Assembly: GCA_029856625.1 (NCBI GenBank)
Contig: JAHKLG010000059.1
Coordinates: 1-7,611, forward strand
DNA: 7,611 bases
Direction: 5' to 3'
Source: Candidatus Njordarchaeota archaeon
Lineage (GTDB): Archaea > Asgardarchaeota > Njordarchaeia > Njordarchaeales > Njordarchaeaceae
Part shown: piece after piece, positions 1-6,003 of the stretch
Layout of the letters: each line of letters begins with the position of its first letter
How positions within the stretch are numbered: position 1 is the stretch's first letter
Notes under the pieces: generated by a model
The model's database searches: none
What the model was told of the DNA's origin: nothing
Seen by the model: the letters and a program-made list of their open reading frames with translations, nothing else
Translations under genes and position numbers: made by a program

Positions 1-946
1 CTGGAAAAATCTTCTCATGCTCCGCGTACTGCATAATTTCATTTATTTTATCTCTTAATACATTGTATGCGTCTACTAAACCTTCCAGGGAGGACAGATC
101 CTTATCAATTAACGGTATTTCCACAAGTCTGATGCCCTCTTTCTTTGCAAGGGCTTTGAACTCGCTTATCATTCTTTCTTGTATCTTTGCCTTTACGGGT
201 ATTTTTGATCCCAAATTTCCTGGATACACCATGTTTATAATTAGTAGTTTAATTGGTATTCTGAACATCTTTAGATCTGTTAAAATTCTTTTACTGACCT
301 CCACGCTGAGCTTATCTGGCGTGGCGACTAAGTATGCATTGTGGTTTTTATCCGATAACATATTAAGAATCCTTACAGCTAATTCTCTCCAAGATTCTAT
401 TAATTGGAGAGGAGAATTGCTTGCTCGTTTAGATATTTTTCGAATAATGCTCTTAATCCTCAGATACATTTTCACAGCGTCACCTAAGTGGTCGTAGAAT
501 TGTTTCTCCAGCCTCAATAATCTCAGAGCATCCCCTGCTGCTGGCAGATCCCATATAATATAATCAGCTTCGTTCTTTCTCCATTTCTCGTATATTACGT
601 ATAACATGAATTCATCCGCGAGTCCTGGCGCTCCTGCTATATAATCTATGATATCTCTATTAATTGGAAAAATAGAGGATATGACGGAATATACTTCTTC
701 GCCGAAACGTTCCTTCCACATCTCAATTACTTGTTCGGGAGATATCTCTAAGATTTTAAGGTTCCCAAGACCACTCACTACTCCTTCTCTACTTCTTCCG
801 GTTCCGAATATTTGGGAAATAGTGGGAACAAAATCTGTTGTTATTAGCAGAACCTTGTTATTCAGCTTTGCTAGGTGATAAGCTATTAAAGACGCTATAG
901 TTGATTTCCCGACCCCGCCTTTGCCCCAAATGCTTATGAGCTTCAT
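1..946 (-). CDS. ArsA/Get3-family ATPase, partial (C-terminus beyond left edge)
   Basis: 315 codons are visible and the frame is still open at base 1. The translation begins MKLISIWGKGGVGKST, a deviant Walker A loop (residues 8-16) with the signature lysine K9 found in the ArsA/Get3/MinD class of dimeric P-loop ATPases. APGLADE (106-112) and DLPAAGDALRLL (133-144) match the switch regions of ArsA/Get3, where the usual form is D-x-P-T-G-H-x-L-R-L-L. No cysteine is present, so the metal-binding cysteines of classical ArsA and the CxxC of eukaryotic Get3 are absent from this part. The ATG at 946 lies 8 bp after the stop of the MFS transporter gene, with GGAG overlapping that stop, so the two are co-transcribed and probably translationally coupled. 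Family members power arsenite efflux or tail-anchored protein targeting; which applies here, or whether it serves the transporter, cannot be told. The family call is firm, the substrate unknown. Confidence 0.9.
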   Translation of the reverse strand, partial: MKLISIWGKGGVGKSTIASLIAYHLAKLNNKVLLITTDFVPTISQIFGTGRSREGVVSGLGNLKILEISPEQVIEMWKERFGEEVYSVISSIFPINRDIIDYIAGAPGLADEFMLYVIYEKWRKNEADYIIWDLPAAGDALRLLRLEKQFYDHLGDAVKMYLRIKSIIRKISKRASNSPLQLIESWRELAVRILNMLSDKNHNAYLVATPDKLSVEVSKRILTDLKMFRIPIKLLIINMVYPGNLGSKIPVKAKIQERMISEFKALAKKEGIRLVEIPLIDKDLSSLEGLVDAYNVLRDKINEIMQYAEHEKIFP

Positions 947-951
947 GTCTG

Positions 952-955
952 CTCC
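952..955 (-). promoter_or_regulatory. Ribosome binding site of the ArsA-family gene, overlapping the upstream stop
   Basis: On the minus strand the sequence reads TAGGAGCAGACATG: the transporter stop TAG (957-955) shares bases with a GGAG motif placed 5 bases before the ATG at 946. The arrangement fixes the start and suggests that ribosomes finishing the transporter help initiate the ATPase. Confidence 0.6.
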
Positions 956-2148
956 TACCTAGTTCTAGTAGCTATAATTAATAGCATGATTCCTATTATT
1001 TGAGCTATTACAGCGTACATTATCGCTAGTGGATAGCTGGCATAATCAATAAGAAGACCAAATACTGTACCACTCACAAGAAAACCTACACCATAGACCG
1101 TGCTGAATATCCCATAAGCACTACCACGCACCTCCACTGGAGTCATATCTGCTACAGCTGCTCTATAAACGGATTCCTGCATCCCTAAGATAAGTCCGAA
1201 GAAGACTGCTGCAACGTATATTGCCGTTCTCGTTAAACTAAATGCGAATATTGCAGGGAAAACCGATAATGCAAATGGAACCATTAGTACCTTTACTCCC
1301 GCGCGGTCATACGCGATTCCTATTAATGGTGCAATCAGGGCATCTACTCCCTGTATTATTAAGAAGAGAATGGATGCTTCCCATGCGGGCATATTTAGGA
1401 AATGAGAAGCTATATACAGAATCAGGAGTGCATGGAGTAGGCCGGCGGTATTAAAGAATACTGCTGTAGTATATATCAGGAATTTGGATGGTAGTGGTTG
1501 TGCTCTAGTTTTGCTACCAATTTTCGTTTCTCTAAGAGCTGCTGAGGTAATTGGTTTTAGCTTTGTATAACCAGTGAATAATACGAACATCAGAATCGCA
1601 TATGGAATAAACATTACTGAAAAAGCTATGAAGTAATTATTCATAGTCACATACAAGATAACTGCCATTATTGCAGGACCTATTATGGCGCCTAACTGAT
1701 CCATTAACTCATGAAAACCAAATGCTTTCCCTGCACCAACCCCCTTCGTAGTTACCGATAACAAAGTGTCTCTCGCCGGCGTTCTAATAGCTTTCCCTAA
1801 CCTCTCCATAATCACTAAAATAGATGCTACGAGCCAAGCAGGGATTACTGCGGGGGAGAAAGATGCAAAAGCCAACAGGGGGACGGCTATTAGTAGTCCA
1901 TAACCAATAAAGACGAATATCCAGTAAGTTCTCTTTACATCCGCAAGATAACCGCTTAATAATCTAAGCGCGTAACCCACGAAATCCCCAATACCGGCTA
2001 CTATGCCGACTATAAATGCTGTTGCTCCCAGAAACTCTAAGTATGGACTTATTATACCCCTGGCTCCTTCGTAAATTATATCTCCGAATAAGCTTATTAG
2101 ACCAAATAAGAGAATTGCGAAATAAGCCATCCTCCTATCAGCTTCCAT
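955..2148 (-). CDS. Major facilitator superfamily (MFS) transporter
   Basis: A 397-residue membrane protein with about 12 hydrophobic helices in two halves, the length normal for MFS. GYLAD (66-70) sits where motif A joins helices 2 and 3, and GIAYDRAG (277-284) is its counterpart in the second half. ERLGKAIRTPARDTLLS (115-131) resembles the R-x-G-K-x-x-R-x-x-x-R-D signature of a prokaryotic MFS subfamily of unknown substrate. Helix 1 is unusually charged (D23, E27, R30), which would suit ion coupling or substrate binding in the membrane. A polar loop around 196-220 separates the halves. The start at 2148 is supported by GGTGAG four bases upstream, over the internal Met7. It is the first gene of an operon with the ArsA-family ATPase and is divergent from the TatD gene. 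MFS is certain; the substrate is not predictable from sequence. Confidence 0.92.
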   Translation of the reverse strand: MEADRRMAYFAILLFGLISLFGDIIYEGARGIISPYLEFLGATAFIVGIVAGIGDFVGYALRLLSGYLADVKRTYWIFVFIGYGLLIAVPLLAFASFSPAVIPAWLVASILVIMERLGKAIRTPARDTLLSVTTKGVGAGKAFGFHELMDQLGAIIGPAIMAVILYVTMNNYFIAFSVMFIPYAILMFVLFTGYTKLKPITSAALRETKIGSKTRAQPLPSKFLIYTTAVFFNTAGLLHALLILYIASHFLNMPAWEASILFLIIQGVDALIAPLIGIAYDRAGVKVLMVPFALSVFPAIFAFSLTRTAIYVAAVFFGLILGMQESVYRAAVADMTPVEVRGSAYGIFSTVYGVGFLVSGTVFGLLIDYASYPLAIMYAVIAQIIGIMLLIIATRTR

Positions 2149-2275
2149 ACACTCACCATAAAAACTTCTGACATAATAATGAGAACAAGACCTAATTAAT
2201 AATGTTATTTTTTTAACACTACTGGTTAGCTAATACTGTAATCAGCTATTTTACCAGATCGTAAAGGGATCGTAA
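2149..2275. promoter_or_regulatory. Divergent promoter region between the MFS and TatD operons
   Basis: This 127-bp AT-rich gap must carry the promoters of both divergent operons. On the minus strand GGTGAG (2157-2152) is the MFS ribosome binding site, and TTATTAATTA (2201-2192) is a TATA-like element at a suitable distance for the transporter transcript. On the plus strand AGGGAT (2265-2270) precedes the TatD ATG, and CTATTTTA (about 2246-2253) is a weak TATA candidate. A direct repeat at 2257-2276 abuts the TatD start. The ribosome binding site is clear; the TATA assignments are by eye only. Confidence 0.45.
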
Positions 2276-2276
2276 A
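2257..2276 (+). repeat. 9-bp direct repeat GATCGTAAA at the TatD start
   Basis: GATCGTAAA occurs at 2257-2265 and again at 2268-2276, so the units are 11 bp apart, close to one helical turn. The second copy runs into the A of the TatD ATG, and the Shine-Dalgarno-like AGGGAT lies between and across the copies. It could be a protein-binding site or a small slippage duplication of the translation initiation region. Confidence 0.6.
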
Positions 2277-3001
2277 TGAATATTCCATATGTGGATGCTC
2301 ATGTTCATATCTACGGCTATTCTATAGATACAGTGAAAAGGTTCATTAGGGATCTCGAAATTATACTATTGGGTGTTGCTGAAGATCTATCCTCCTCAAT
2401 GAAGGTCCTAGAGCTTAGTTCTAAGGTGAATAGCTTAATACCTGCGGTGGGCATTCATCCATGGAATATAAAAGACTCATCTTATTCGGAATTAGAAAAA
2501 GTTCTTGAGATTGCCAAAAGCGTTAGAATTCTCGGGGAAATTGGTCTTGATAAAAGATTTGCCAGAGAGAGTATCGATAAACAACTGGAATTTCTTGAAA
2601 AATTCCTATCTTTTGCAAGCGAGAATGATCTCCGTGTAAATCTTCATACACTTGATGCTTGGCGAGATGTCTTCGAATTGTTAGTAAGGTATGAGATTAG
2701 TGGGGCTATTTTTCATTGGTACTCTGGTCCTATTGATCTCTTGAATGAAATTGATGCTCAGGGCTACTTTATAACAATTAATCCAGCTGTGAAATTTCAG
2801 AAAAAGCACAGAGAAATTCTTAAGAAGGCGTCAATTGAAATGATATTAACGGAATCCGATGGTCCCTATAATTATAAGGGGGTAAACCTTTCACCAGCTT
2901 TAATTCCCGATACTGTGAAAGAGATTGCTCGTGTCAAGGAGATTGAAGAGAAAGAAGTTAAAAAGATTATTTATAAGAACTTTCAGAGATATTTGTCATA
3001 G
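2276..3001 (+). CDS. TatD-family metal-dependent hydrolase (putative DNase)
   Basis: A 241-residue amidohydrolase-fold protein with the TatD landmarks in order: DAHVH (7-11) supplying metal ligands H9 and H11, GIHPW (59-63), GEIGLD (87-92) with bridging E88, H124 in VNLHTLD, H147 in FHWYSG, and ESDGP (193-197) with D195. Every expected metal ligand is present, so an active enzyme is likely. The usual motifs are HCFSG and TDSP; here they are HWYSG and ESDGP, as often seen in archaeal members. The length is slightly below the 255-265 typical of bacterial TatD. Family members are Mg-dependent DNases with 3'-5' exonuclease or AP-endonuclease activity, and some act on D-aminoacyl-tRNA. The gene is first in an operon with the macrodomain gene 23 bp downstream. 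The protein looks cytoplasmic, with no signal or membrane segment. Its actual substrate is unknown. Confidence 0.9.
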   Translation: MNIPYVDAHVHIYGYSIDTVKRFIRDLEIILLGVAEDLSSSMKVLELSSKVNSLIPAVGIHPWNIKDSSYSELEKVLEIAKSVRILGEIGLDKRFARESIDKQLEFLEKFLSFASENDLRVNLHTLDAWRDVFELLVRYEISGAIFHWYSGPIDLLNEIDAQGYFITINPAVKFQKKHREILKKASIEMILTESDGPYNYKGVNLSPALIPDTVKEIARVKEIEEKEVKKIIYKNFQRYLS

Positions 3002-3013
3002 ATTATCATTAGT

Positions 3014-3018
3014 GGTGA
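3014..3018 (+). promoter_or_regulatory. Ribosome binding site GGTGA that selects a TTG start
   Basis: GGTGA lies six bases before the TTG at 3025. No ATG or GTG lies closer to the conserved N-terminus (EKISIEIIKGDI), so this site is what supports TTG as the macrodomain start codon. Confidence 0.75.
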
Positions 3019-3024
3019 GAACGC

Positions 3025-3546
3025 TTGGAGAAAATTAGTATTGAGATCATCAAGGGAGACATAACAGAAATTGAATGCGATGCTATTGTTAATCCCGCTA
3101 ATTCACTAATGATTATGGGCGGAGGGGTGGCTGGGGCCATTAAAAGAAAAGGTGGGGAGGAAATAGAGAAAGAAGCATTAAAACATGCTCCAGTTCCAGT
3201 AGGTGAAGCAATTAGTACAACGGCTGGAAAGCTGAAAGCCAAGTATGTAATTCATGCCCCCACTATGGAGCGTCCCGCAATGAAAACTACCAAAGAGAAG
3301 GTTATCAGAGCAGTAATAGCTGCTCTTAGGAAAGCCAATGAGTTAAATGTTAAATCAGTAGCTTTTCCTGGGATGGGAACTGGCGTAGGAGGTTTAAATG
3401 CTCGAGAAGGTGCTGAGGCAATTAAAGAAGGGATAGAGAAATTCTTGCGAGAGAACCCTAATCCATCGATAAAAAGCATATTGCTGGTGGCATTTACAGA
3501 TGATCTCTATAGCGAATTTAAGCGCATTAAAGAATTAAAGAGATGA
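3025..3546 (+). CDS. Macrodomain (ADP-ribose-binding) protein
   Basis: A 173-residue, single-domain macro protein. GDI (11-13) contacts the adenine in relatives, VNPANS (22-27) and MGGGVAGAIKRKGG (31-44) form the loop that holds the distal ribose, and FPGMGTGVGG (114-123) is the phosphate-binding loop. This order and spacing match the AF1521/MacroD type of archaeal and bacterial macrodomains, which bind ADP-ribose and often remove it from proteins, nucleic acids or O-acetyl-ADP-ribose. The NxAN asparagine often linked to catalysis is present as N26, with Pro where relatives have Ala at 24. Translation starts at TTG behind GGTGA. The gene follows TatD in an operon and is convergent with the biotin-ligase-like gene, leaving only 15 bp between their stops. 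The binding function is firmly predicted; hydrolase activity is plausible, not proven. Confidence 0.93.
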   Translation: MEKISIEIIKGDITEIECDAIVNPANSLMIMGGGVAGAIKRKGGEEIEKEALKHAPVPVGEAISTTAGKLKAKYVIHAPTMERPAMKTTKEKVIRAVIAALRKANELNVKSVAFPGMGTGVGGLNAREGAEAIKEGIEKFLRENPNPSIKSILLVAFTDDLYSEFKRIKELKR

Positions 3547-3561
3547 TTAAGGGCTTCAAAA

Positions 3562-4269
3562 TTATATTTTAACGCATTTTATATCGAGACAACTAAGTAC
3601 TTCGATTCCTTCCTTAGTACGCAATAATAATTTTCCATCATCATTTATTCCAACGCATTCTCCCCGAAGATCCCTATCTTTTAAGTGAATAGAGATCGTT
3701 CTTCTATATAATATTGAGAATTTTTCAAAGTATCTTCTTAATACAGAAGGCTCCTTTATGTAAAAATTACGAATTTTATCAAAATTCGCAATTAATTTTT
3801 GTGAAAATTCTGGTTCTGAAACCCTTTGGTTTAGAATATCTCTTAAACTCACGGCTTGATTTTTATACTGAGTATTTTTGAATGAATTATTGAGATTACA
3901 GTAAACGCACATCGTGAAACTCTTTCCAGAGTATTTACGCAACATAAGACGAGCAATCTTCTTATTAGAAGCCAGAATATGCCATGGCCACATGTACTTT
4001 GAATAAACTCCGTATAAGTGTAGCGTAAGTATCACTGCTAAAGCCCCGCTCATAGCAAGTAAGTCTGCAGCGACACTTTCCAACATTCTATACGTAAAAC
4101 AAACCAATACGGCCCCAGCAAAGAAACGTTCCTTACTTGGACATACTCTGGGTGGGATTTGATGTGCCACACATAATAATCCATAATTGGCTGATATCGA
4201 CATTTTTCTTAATAATCGTAAAACTCGGTCAGCTCTATCAAAATAAAATATTACTCTATTCTGCCTCAT
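3562..4269 (-). CDS. Biotin protein ligase (BirA)-like protein with degenerate active site
   Basis: A 235-residue protein aligning by eye along the whole length of biotin protein ligases without the DNA-binding domain. VIFYFDRAD (6-14) replaces the usual I-x-x-x-D-x-V-D-S-T-N; the central helix spans about 64-88; WPWHILASNKKIARLML (94-110) matches K-W-P-N-D-[IV]-x-x-x-x-K-K-[IL]-x-G-I-L; CVYCNLN (121-127) matches G-I-G-[IL]-N-[VL]-N; the C-terminal domain ends GECVGINDDGKLLLRTKEG. The residues needed for catalysis are largely gone: the biotinyl-AMP loop G-R-G-R-x-G-R is replaced by a Pro/Arg/Cys stretch (39-48), and KWPND is MWPWH (93-97), losing the lysine and aspartate. The scaffold is intact and the frame open, with eight cysteines including CxxC (121-124). 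It may be a pseudo-enzyme, a lipoate/biotin-binding or regulatory homologue, or a gene starting to decay. Homology is fairly sure; loss of ligase activity is inference. Confidence 0.7.
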   Translation of the reverse strand: MRQNRVIFYFDRADRVLRLLRKMSISANYGLLCVAHQIPPRVCPSKERFFAGAVLVCFTYRMLESVAADLLAMSGALAVILTLHLYGVYSKYMWPWHILASNKKIARLMLRKYSGKSFTMCVYCNLNNSFKNTQYKNQAVSLRDILNQRVSEPEFSQKLIANFDKIRNFYIKEPSVLRRYFEKFSILYRRTISIHLKDRDLRGECVGINDDGKLLLRTKEGIEVLSCLDIKCVKI

Positions 4270-4303
4270 ATTGACCCAGTCGGAATTCGTGTAAAGAATT
4301 CTT
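4241..4303. repeat. Degenerate ~65-bp direct repeat, copy A (over the start of the ligase-like gene)
   Basis: Copy A begins with AAATAAAATATTACTCTAT (4241-4259), passes a CATAT containing the start codon of the ligase-like gene (minus strand), and ends with two GAATTC sites at 4283-4288 and 4296-4301, the second inside the palindrome AAGAATTCTT (4294-4303). The same blocks recur in the same order 132-136 bp downstream. On the minus strand the copy contains the last bases of the gene's promoter region and its first codons. Confidence 0.5.
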
Positions 4304-4540
4304 CCAGAGAAGTTTTACTATAATGTTCGTTATAGGATAAGTTGAAATCAAGAACATACAATCGATATATTACAAATAAATATTACTCTATCCATATCAA
4401 CTTTTACATCATTTAATGAATTCTATTTATCGAATTCTTATCAAATATAAATAATTTTTTCCTAAGGATCAAATGTTCATTTTGGTTTCACTCAGTGTTT
4501 TCTCGTCAAGCTTTCAGCGTGGTGTAAATTTTAATGCTGG
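4270..4540. promoter_or_regulatory. Non-coding region upstream of the ligase-like gene and downstream of dcd
   Basis: This 271-bp AT-rich stretch has no convincing gene on either strand. Both neighbours are on the minus strand, so it must carry the 3' end of the dcd transcript and any separate promoter for the ligase-like gene. CATTATAG on the minus strand near 4324-4317 is a TATA-like candidate about 50 bases before the ATG. Four GAATTC sites are clustered here in two pairs (4283 and 4296; 4418 and 4432), and copy B of a direct repeat occupies 4374-4439. No tRNA or box C/D RNA pattern was found. Confidence 0.4.
4374..4439. repeat. Degenerate ~65-bp direct repeat, copy B
   Basis: Copy B begins AAATAAATATTACTCTAT (4374-4391), identical to copy A apart from one missing A, continues through a CATAT (4393-4397), and ends in GAATTC (4418-4423) and GAATTCTT (4432-4439). 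On the minus strand it gives ATGGATAGAGTAATATTT, a short form of the ligase-like start (MDRVIF against MRQNRVIF), followed by a stop after 15 codons (4395 down to 4348). It therefore looks like a remnant duplication of the gene's 5' end and upstream sites. Confidence 0.5.
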
Positions 4541-5101
4541 TTAATGAAAATCTTTATAGATCATGGATGGAGTAGGTCCTCTTTGCTTATAATATTTACT
4601 TGTCTTTCTTTTACCATATGGCACTTCGGATGGTCTATCCTGAATAATAAATGCTAATTGGGCTATTCTCATGCCTGGATACAATTTCACGGGAACTTGA
4701 TTAAGATTGCTCATTTCTAAGGTTAGCTGTCCCTCAAATCCAGCATCAACAAAGCCTCCAGTACTATGAACTACAATCCCTAGACGAGCCAATGAGGATC
4801 TGCCTTCTATTCTCGCTGCTATATAATTTGGTAACTTAATATACTCCAGTGTTGTCGCTAAAACAAACTCTCCTGGGTGAATAACGAAAGCTTCGTCATC
4901 CTTAATAACTATTAGCTTTGTAAGCTCCTCAATGGGTTTTCTTGGATCAATAGCATCAATACGGGTTCTCTCGAATACTCTAAATTCATTCCCTAATCTC
5001 AAATCTATCGAAGAGGGTCCTACTAAACTCTCATCAAACGGTTCTATTACAATCTCGCCACGTGCAATAAGTTGTCTAATAGTGCGATCACAGAGTAACA
5101 T
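4541..5101 (-). CDS. dcd: dCTP deaminase
   Basis: A 186-residue protein of the dCTP deaminase/dUTPase trimer fold. MLLCDRTI at the N-terminus, SSIDLRLGNEF (30-40), GRSSLARLGI (100-109), DAGFEGQLTLEMSN (119-132) and KYYKQRGPTPS (169-179) are the family motifs in order; E129 in LTLE is the catalytic glutamate and R101, S102 and S103 the phosphate-binding residues. It converts dCTP to dUTP, or to dUMP directly if bifunctional as in Methanocaldococcus; the sequence alone does not decide. It feeds cytoplasmic thymidylate synthesis and may also limit uracil in DNA. The start is placed at 5101 because the conserved N-terminus begins there and GGTG (5111-5108) sits six bases upstream; a start at 5113 would add only MVLI and has no ribosome binding site. 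It is divergent from the coiled-coil gene. The length is normal and all key residues are present. Confidence 0.94.
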   Translation of the reverse strand: MLLCDRTIRQLIARGEIVIEPFDESLVGPSSIDLRLGNEFRVFERTRIDAIDPRKPIEELTKLIVIKDDEAFVIHPGEFVLATTLEYIKLPNYIAARIEGRSSLARLGIVVHSTGGFVDAGFEGQLTLEMSNLNQVPVKLYPGMRIAQLAFIIQDRPSEVPYGKRKTSKYYKQRGPTPSMIYKDFH

Positions 5102-5276
5102 AATTAACACCATTGGAAATAAGGAATGGTATCCTCTAACATATAGTCATAAACTCCTAATTATTCTTTGTATTGCCTAGTTAACATTCATAGTATAAAT
5201 TCATTAATTTGAGGAATAATTTTAATTCGAAATAAGTGATTACAGATTTGGAGCTATACTCTTTGGGTGACATTTC
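5102..5276. promoter_or_regulatory. Divergent promoter region between dcd and the coiled-coil gene
   Basis: An AT-rich 175-bp gap. For dcd (minus) ACTATATG (5146-5139) is a TATA-like box about 40 bases before the start, followed by GGTG (5111-5108). For the plus-strand gene, TATAAAT (5194-5200) and AATAATTTTAAT (5215-5226) are TATA-like candidates, and GGGTGA (5265-5270) lies six bases before the ATG at 5277. The ribosome binding sites are clear; the TATA boxes are candidates only. No RNA gene is apparent. Confidence 0.45.
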
Positions 5277-5984
5277 ATGAGTATCCCACCAGATATTAAG
5301 GAGCTTTTAGAAATATTGCGACGAGAGATCCCAATGATGATAAGGAATGATGCTGGATTTCGGAAGGAGATTGTCGAAGCTCTTCGGGGAGAAATATTAG
5401 TAAAAGATGATTTCATAAATCTCGTGAACATGCTAACGAAGCTAAAAAATGATCTCCAACTAAAGATAAAAGAACTCGAAGGCATTCTTGGGGATATTGA
5501 GAGACGATTAGGCGAGACCCACATTCAAGCATTAGATAATAGTAGGAGGTTAGATGATATCTCTCATGCATTAAAGGATATCGAGGAAAAACTTACTAAA
5601 CTCAACAAAGATATAGAGAGTTTGAGGGAAAGGAAATTACCTATTACTGATGAAGCATATCGGGAGATTGCTCTTAAATTATTATCTGAAAGATTTGGAA
5701 CACGAATAAGAAAATGGGAAACTTTCGATGATGAGGGGTTCGTTCTTGGGCATCCAGCTAGCATTGCCGCGGATTTAATGGTGAAAAACAATAAGCATAT
5801 TCTGCTGCTTATTAAATCCGTGATAAGGGAGAGCGACGTAGGAATGATATATCGAATTGGTAAACTATATGAAAAGAAGCTCAATATTAAACCAAGTCTA
5901 ATGATTGTATGTAGTTACATCGAGGATAAAGCTAAGAAATCAGCCGAAGAATTAGGAATAAAAACTCTTATTGAGAAAATATAA
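5277..5984 (+). CDS. Coiled-coil protein with C-terminal PD-(D/E)XK-like domain (DUF3782-like)
   Basis: A 235-residue soluble protein in two parts. Residues about 1-120 are highly charged and heptad-like (IKELEGILGDIERRL, LDDISHALKDIEEKLTKL), a long helical coiled coil. Residues about 125-235 resemble the restriction-endonuclease-like domain in archaeal proteins often annotated DUF3782: a leading helix with E130, a strand with D166 in SIAADLMV, a hydrophobic strand ending in K180 (HILLLIKSVI), then a helix IYRIGKLYEKK and a strand SLMIVCSY. Active members normally show E-x-K in that strand; here it is L178-I-K180, and the preceding acidic strand reads AADLMV, so the nuclease centre looks incomplete. 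The start is supported by GGGTGA six bases upstream. It is convergent with egsA, with 19 bp between the stops. Such genes are common in hyperthermophilic archaea and often multicopy; function is unknown. The Pfam name is from memory. Confidence 0.7.
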   Translation: MSIPPDIKELLEILRREIPMMIRNDAGFRKEIVEALRGEILVKDDFINLVNMLTKLKNDLQLKIKELEGILGDIERRLGETHIQALDNSRRLDDISHALKDIEEKLTKLNKDIESLRERKLPITDEAYREIALKLLSERFGTRIRKWETFDDEGFVLGHPASIAADLMVKNNKHILLLIKSVIRESDVGMIYRIGKLYEKKLNIKPSLMIVCSYIEDKAKKSAEELGIKTLIEKI

Positions 5985-6003
5985 TCTTAACTTAGCCTAA
6001 AGA

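Noticed and set aside
63..878. Plus-strand open frames (144 and 76 codons) opposite the ATPase gene
   Set aside because: They lie antisense to a clear ArsA-family coding region, show no motif of their own, and their hydrophobic make-up is what an antisense reading of charged codons gives.
3009..3479. Minus-strand open frames opposite the macrodomain gene
   Set aside because: They are antisense to a well-conserved macrodomain; their Ser/Pro/Ala-rich translation is a shadow of Gly- and Lys-rich sense codons.
4030..4080. Possible transmembrane helix in the ligase-like protein (about residues 64-88)
   Set aside because: The hydrophobic stretch falls exactly where biotin ligases have the buried central helix before K-W-P-N-D, so a soluble fold explains it better.
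4348..4395. 15-codon minus-strand open frame MDRVIF... as a real small gene
   Set aside because: It has no ribosome binding site, is very short, and is better explained as the remnant of a duplicated gene start.
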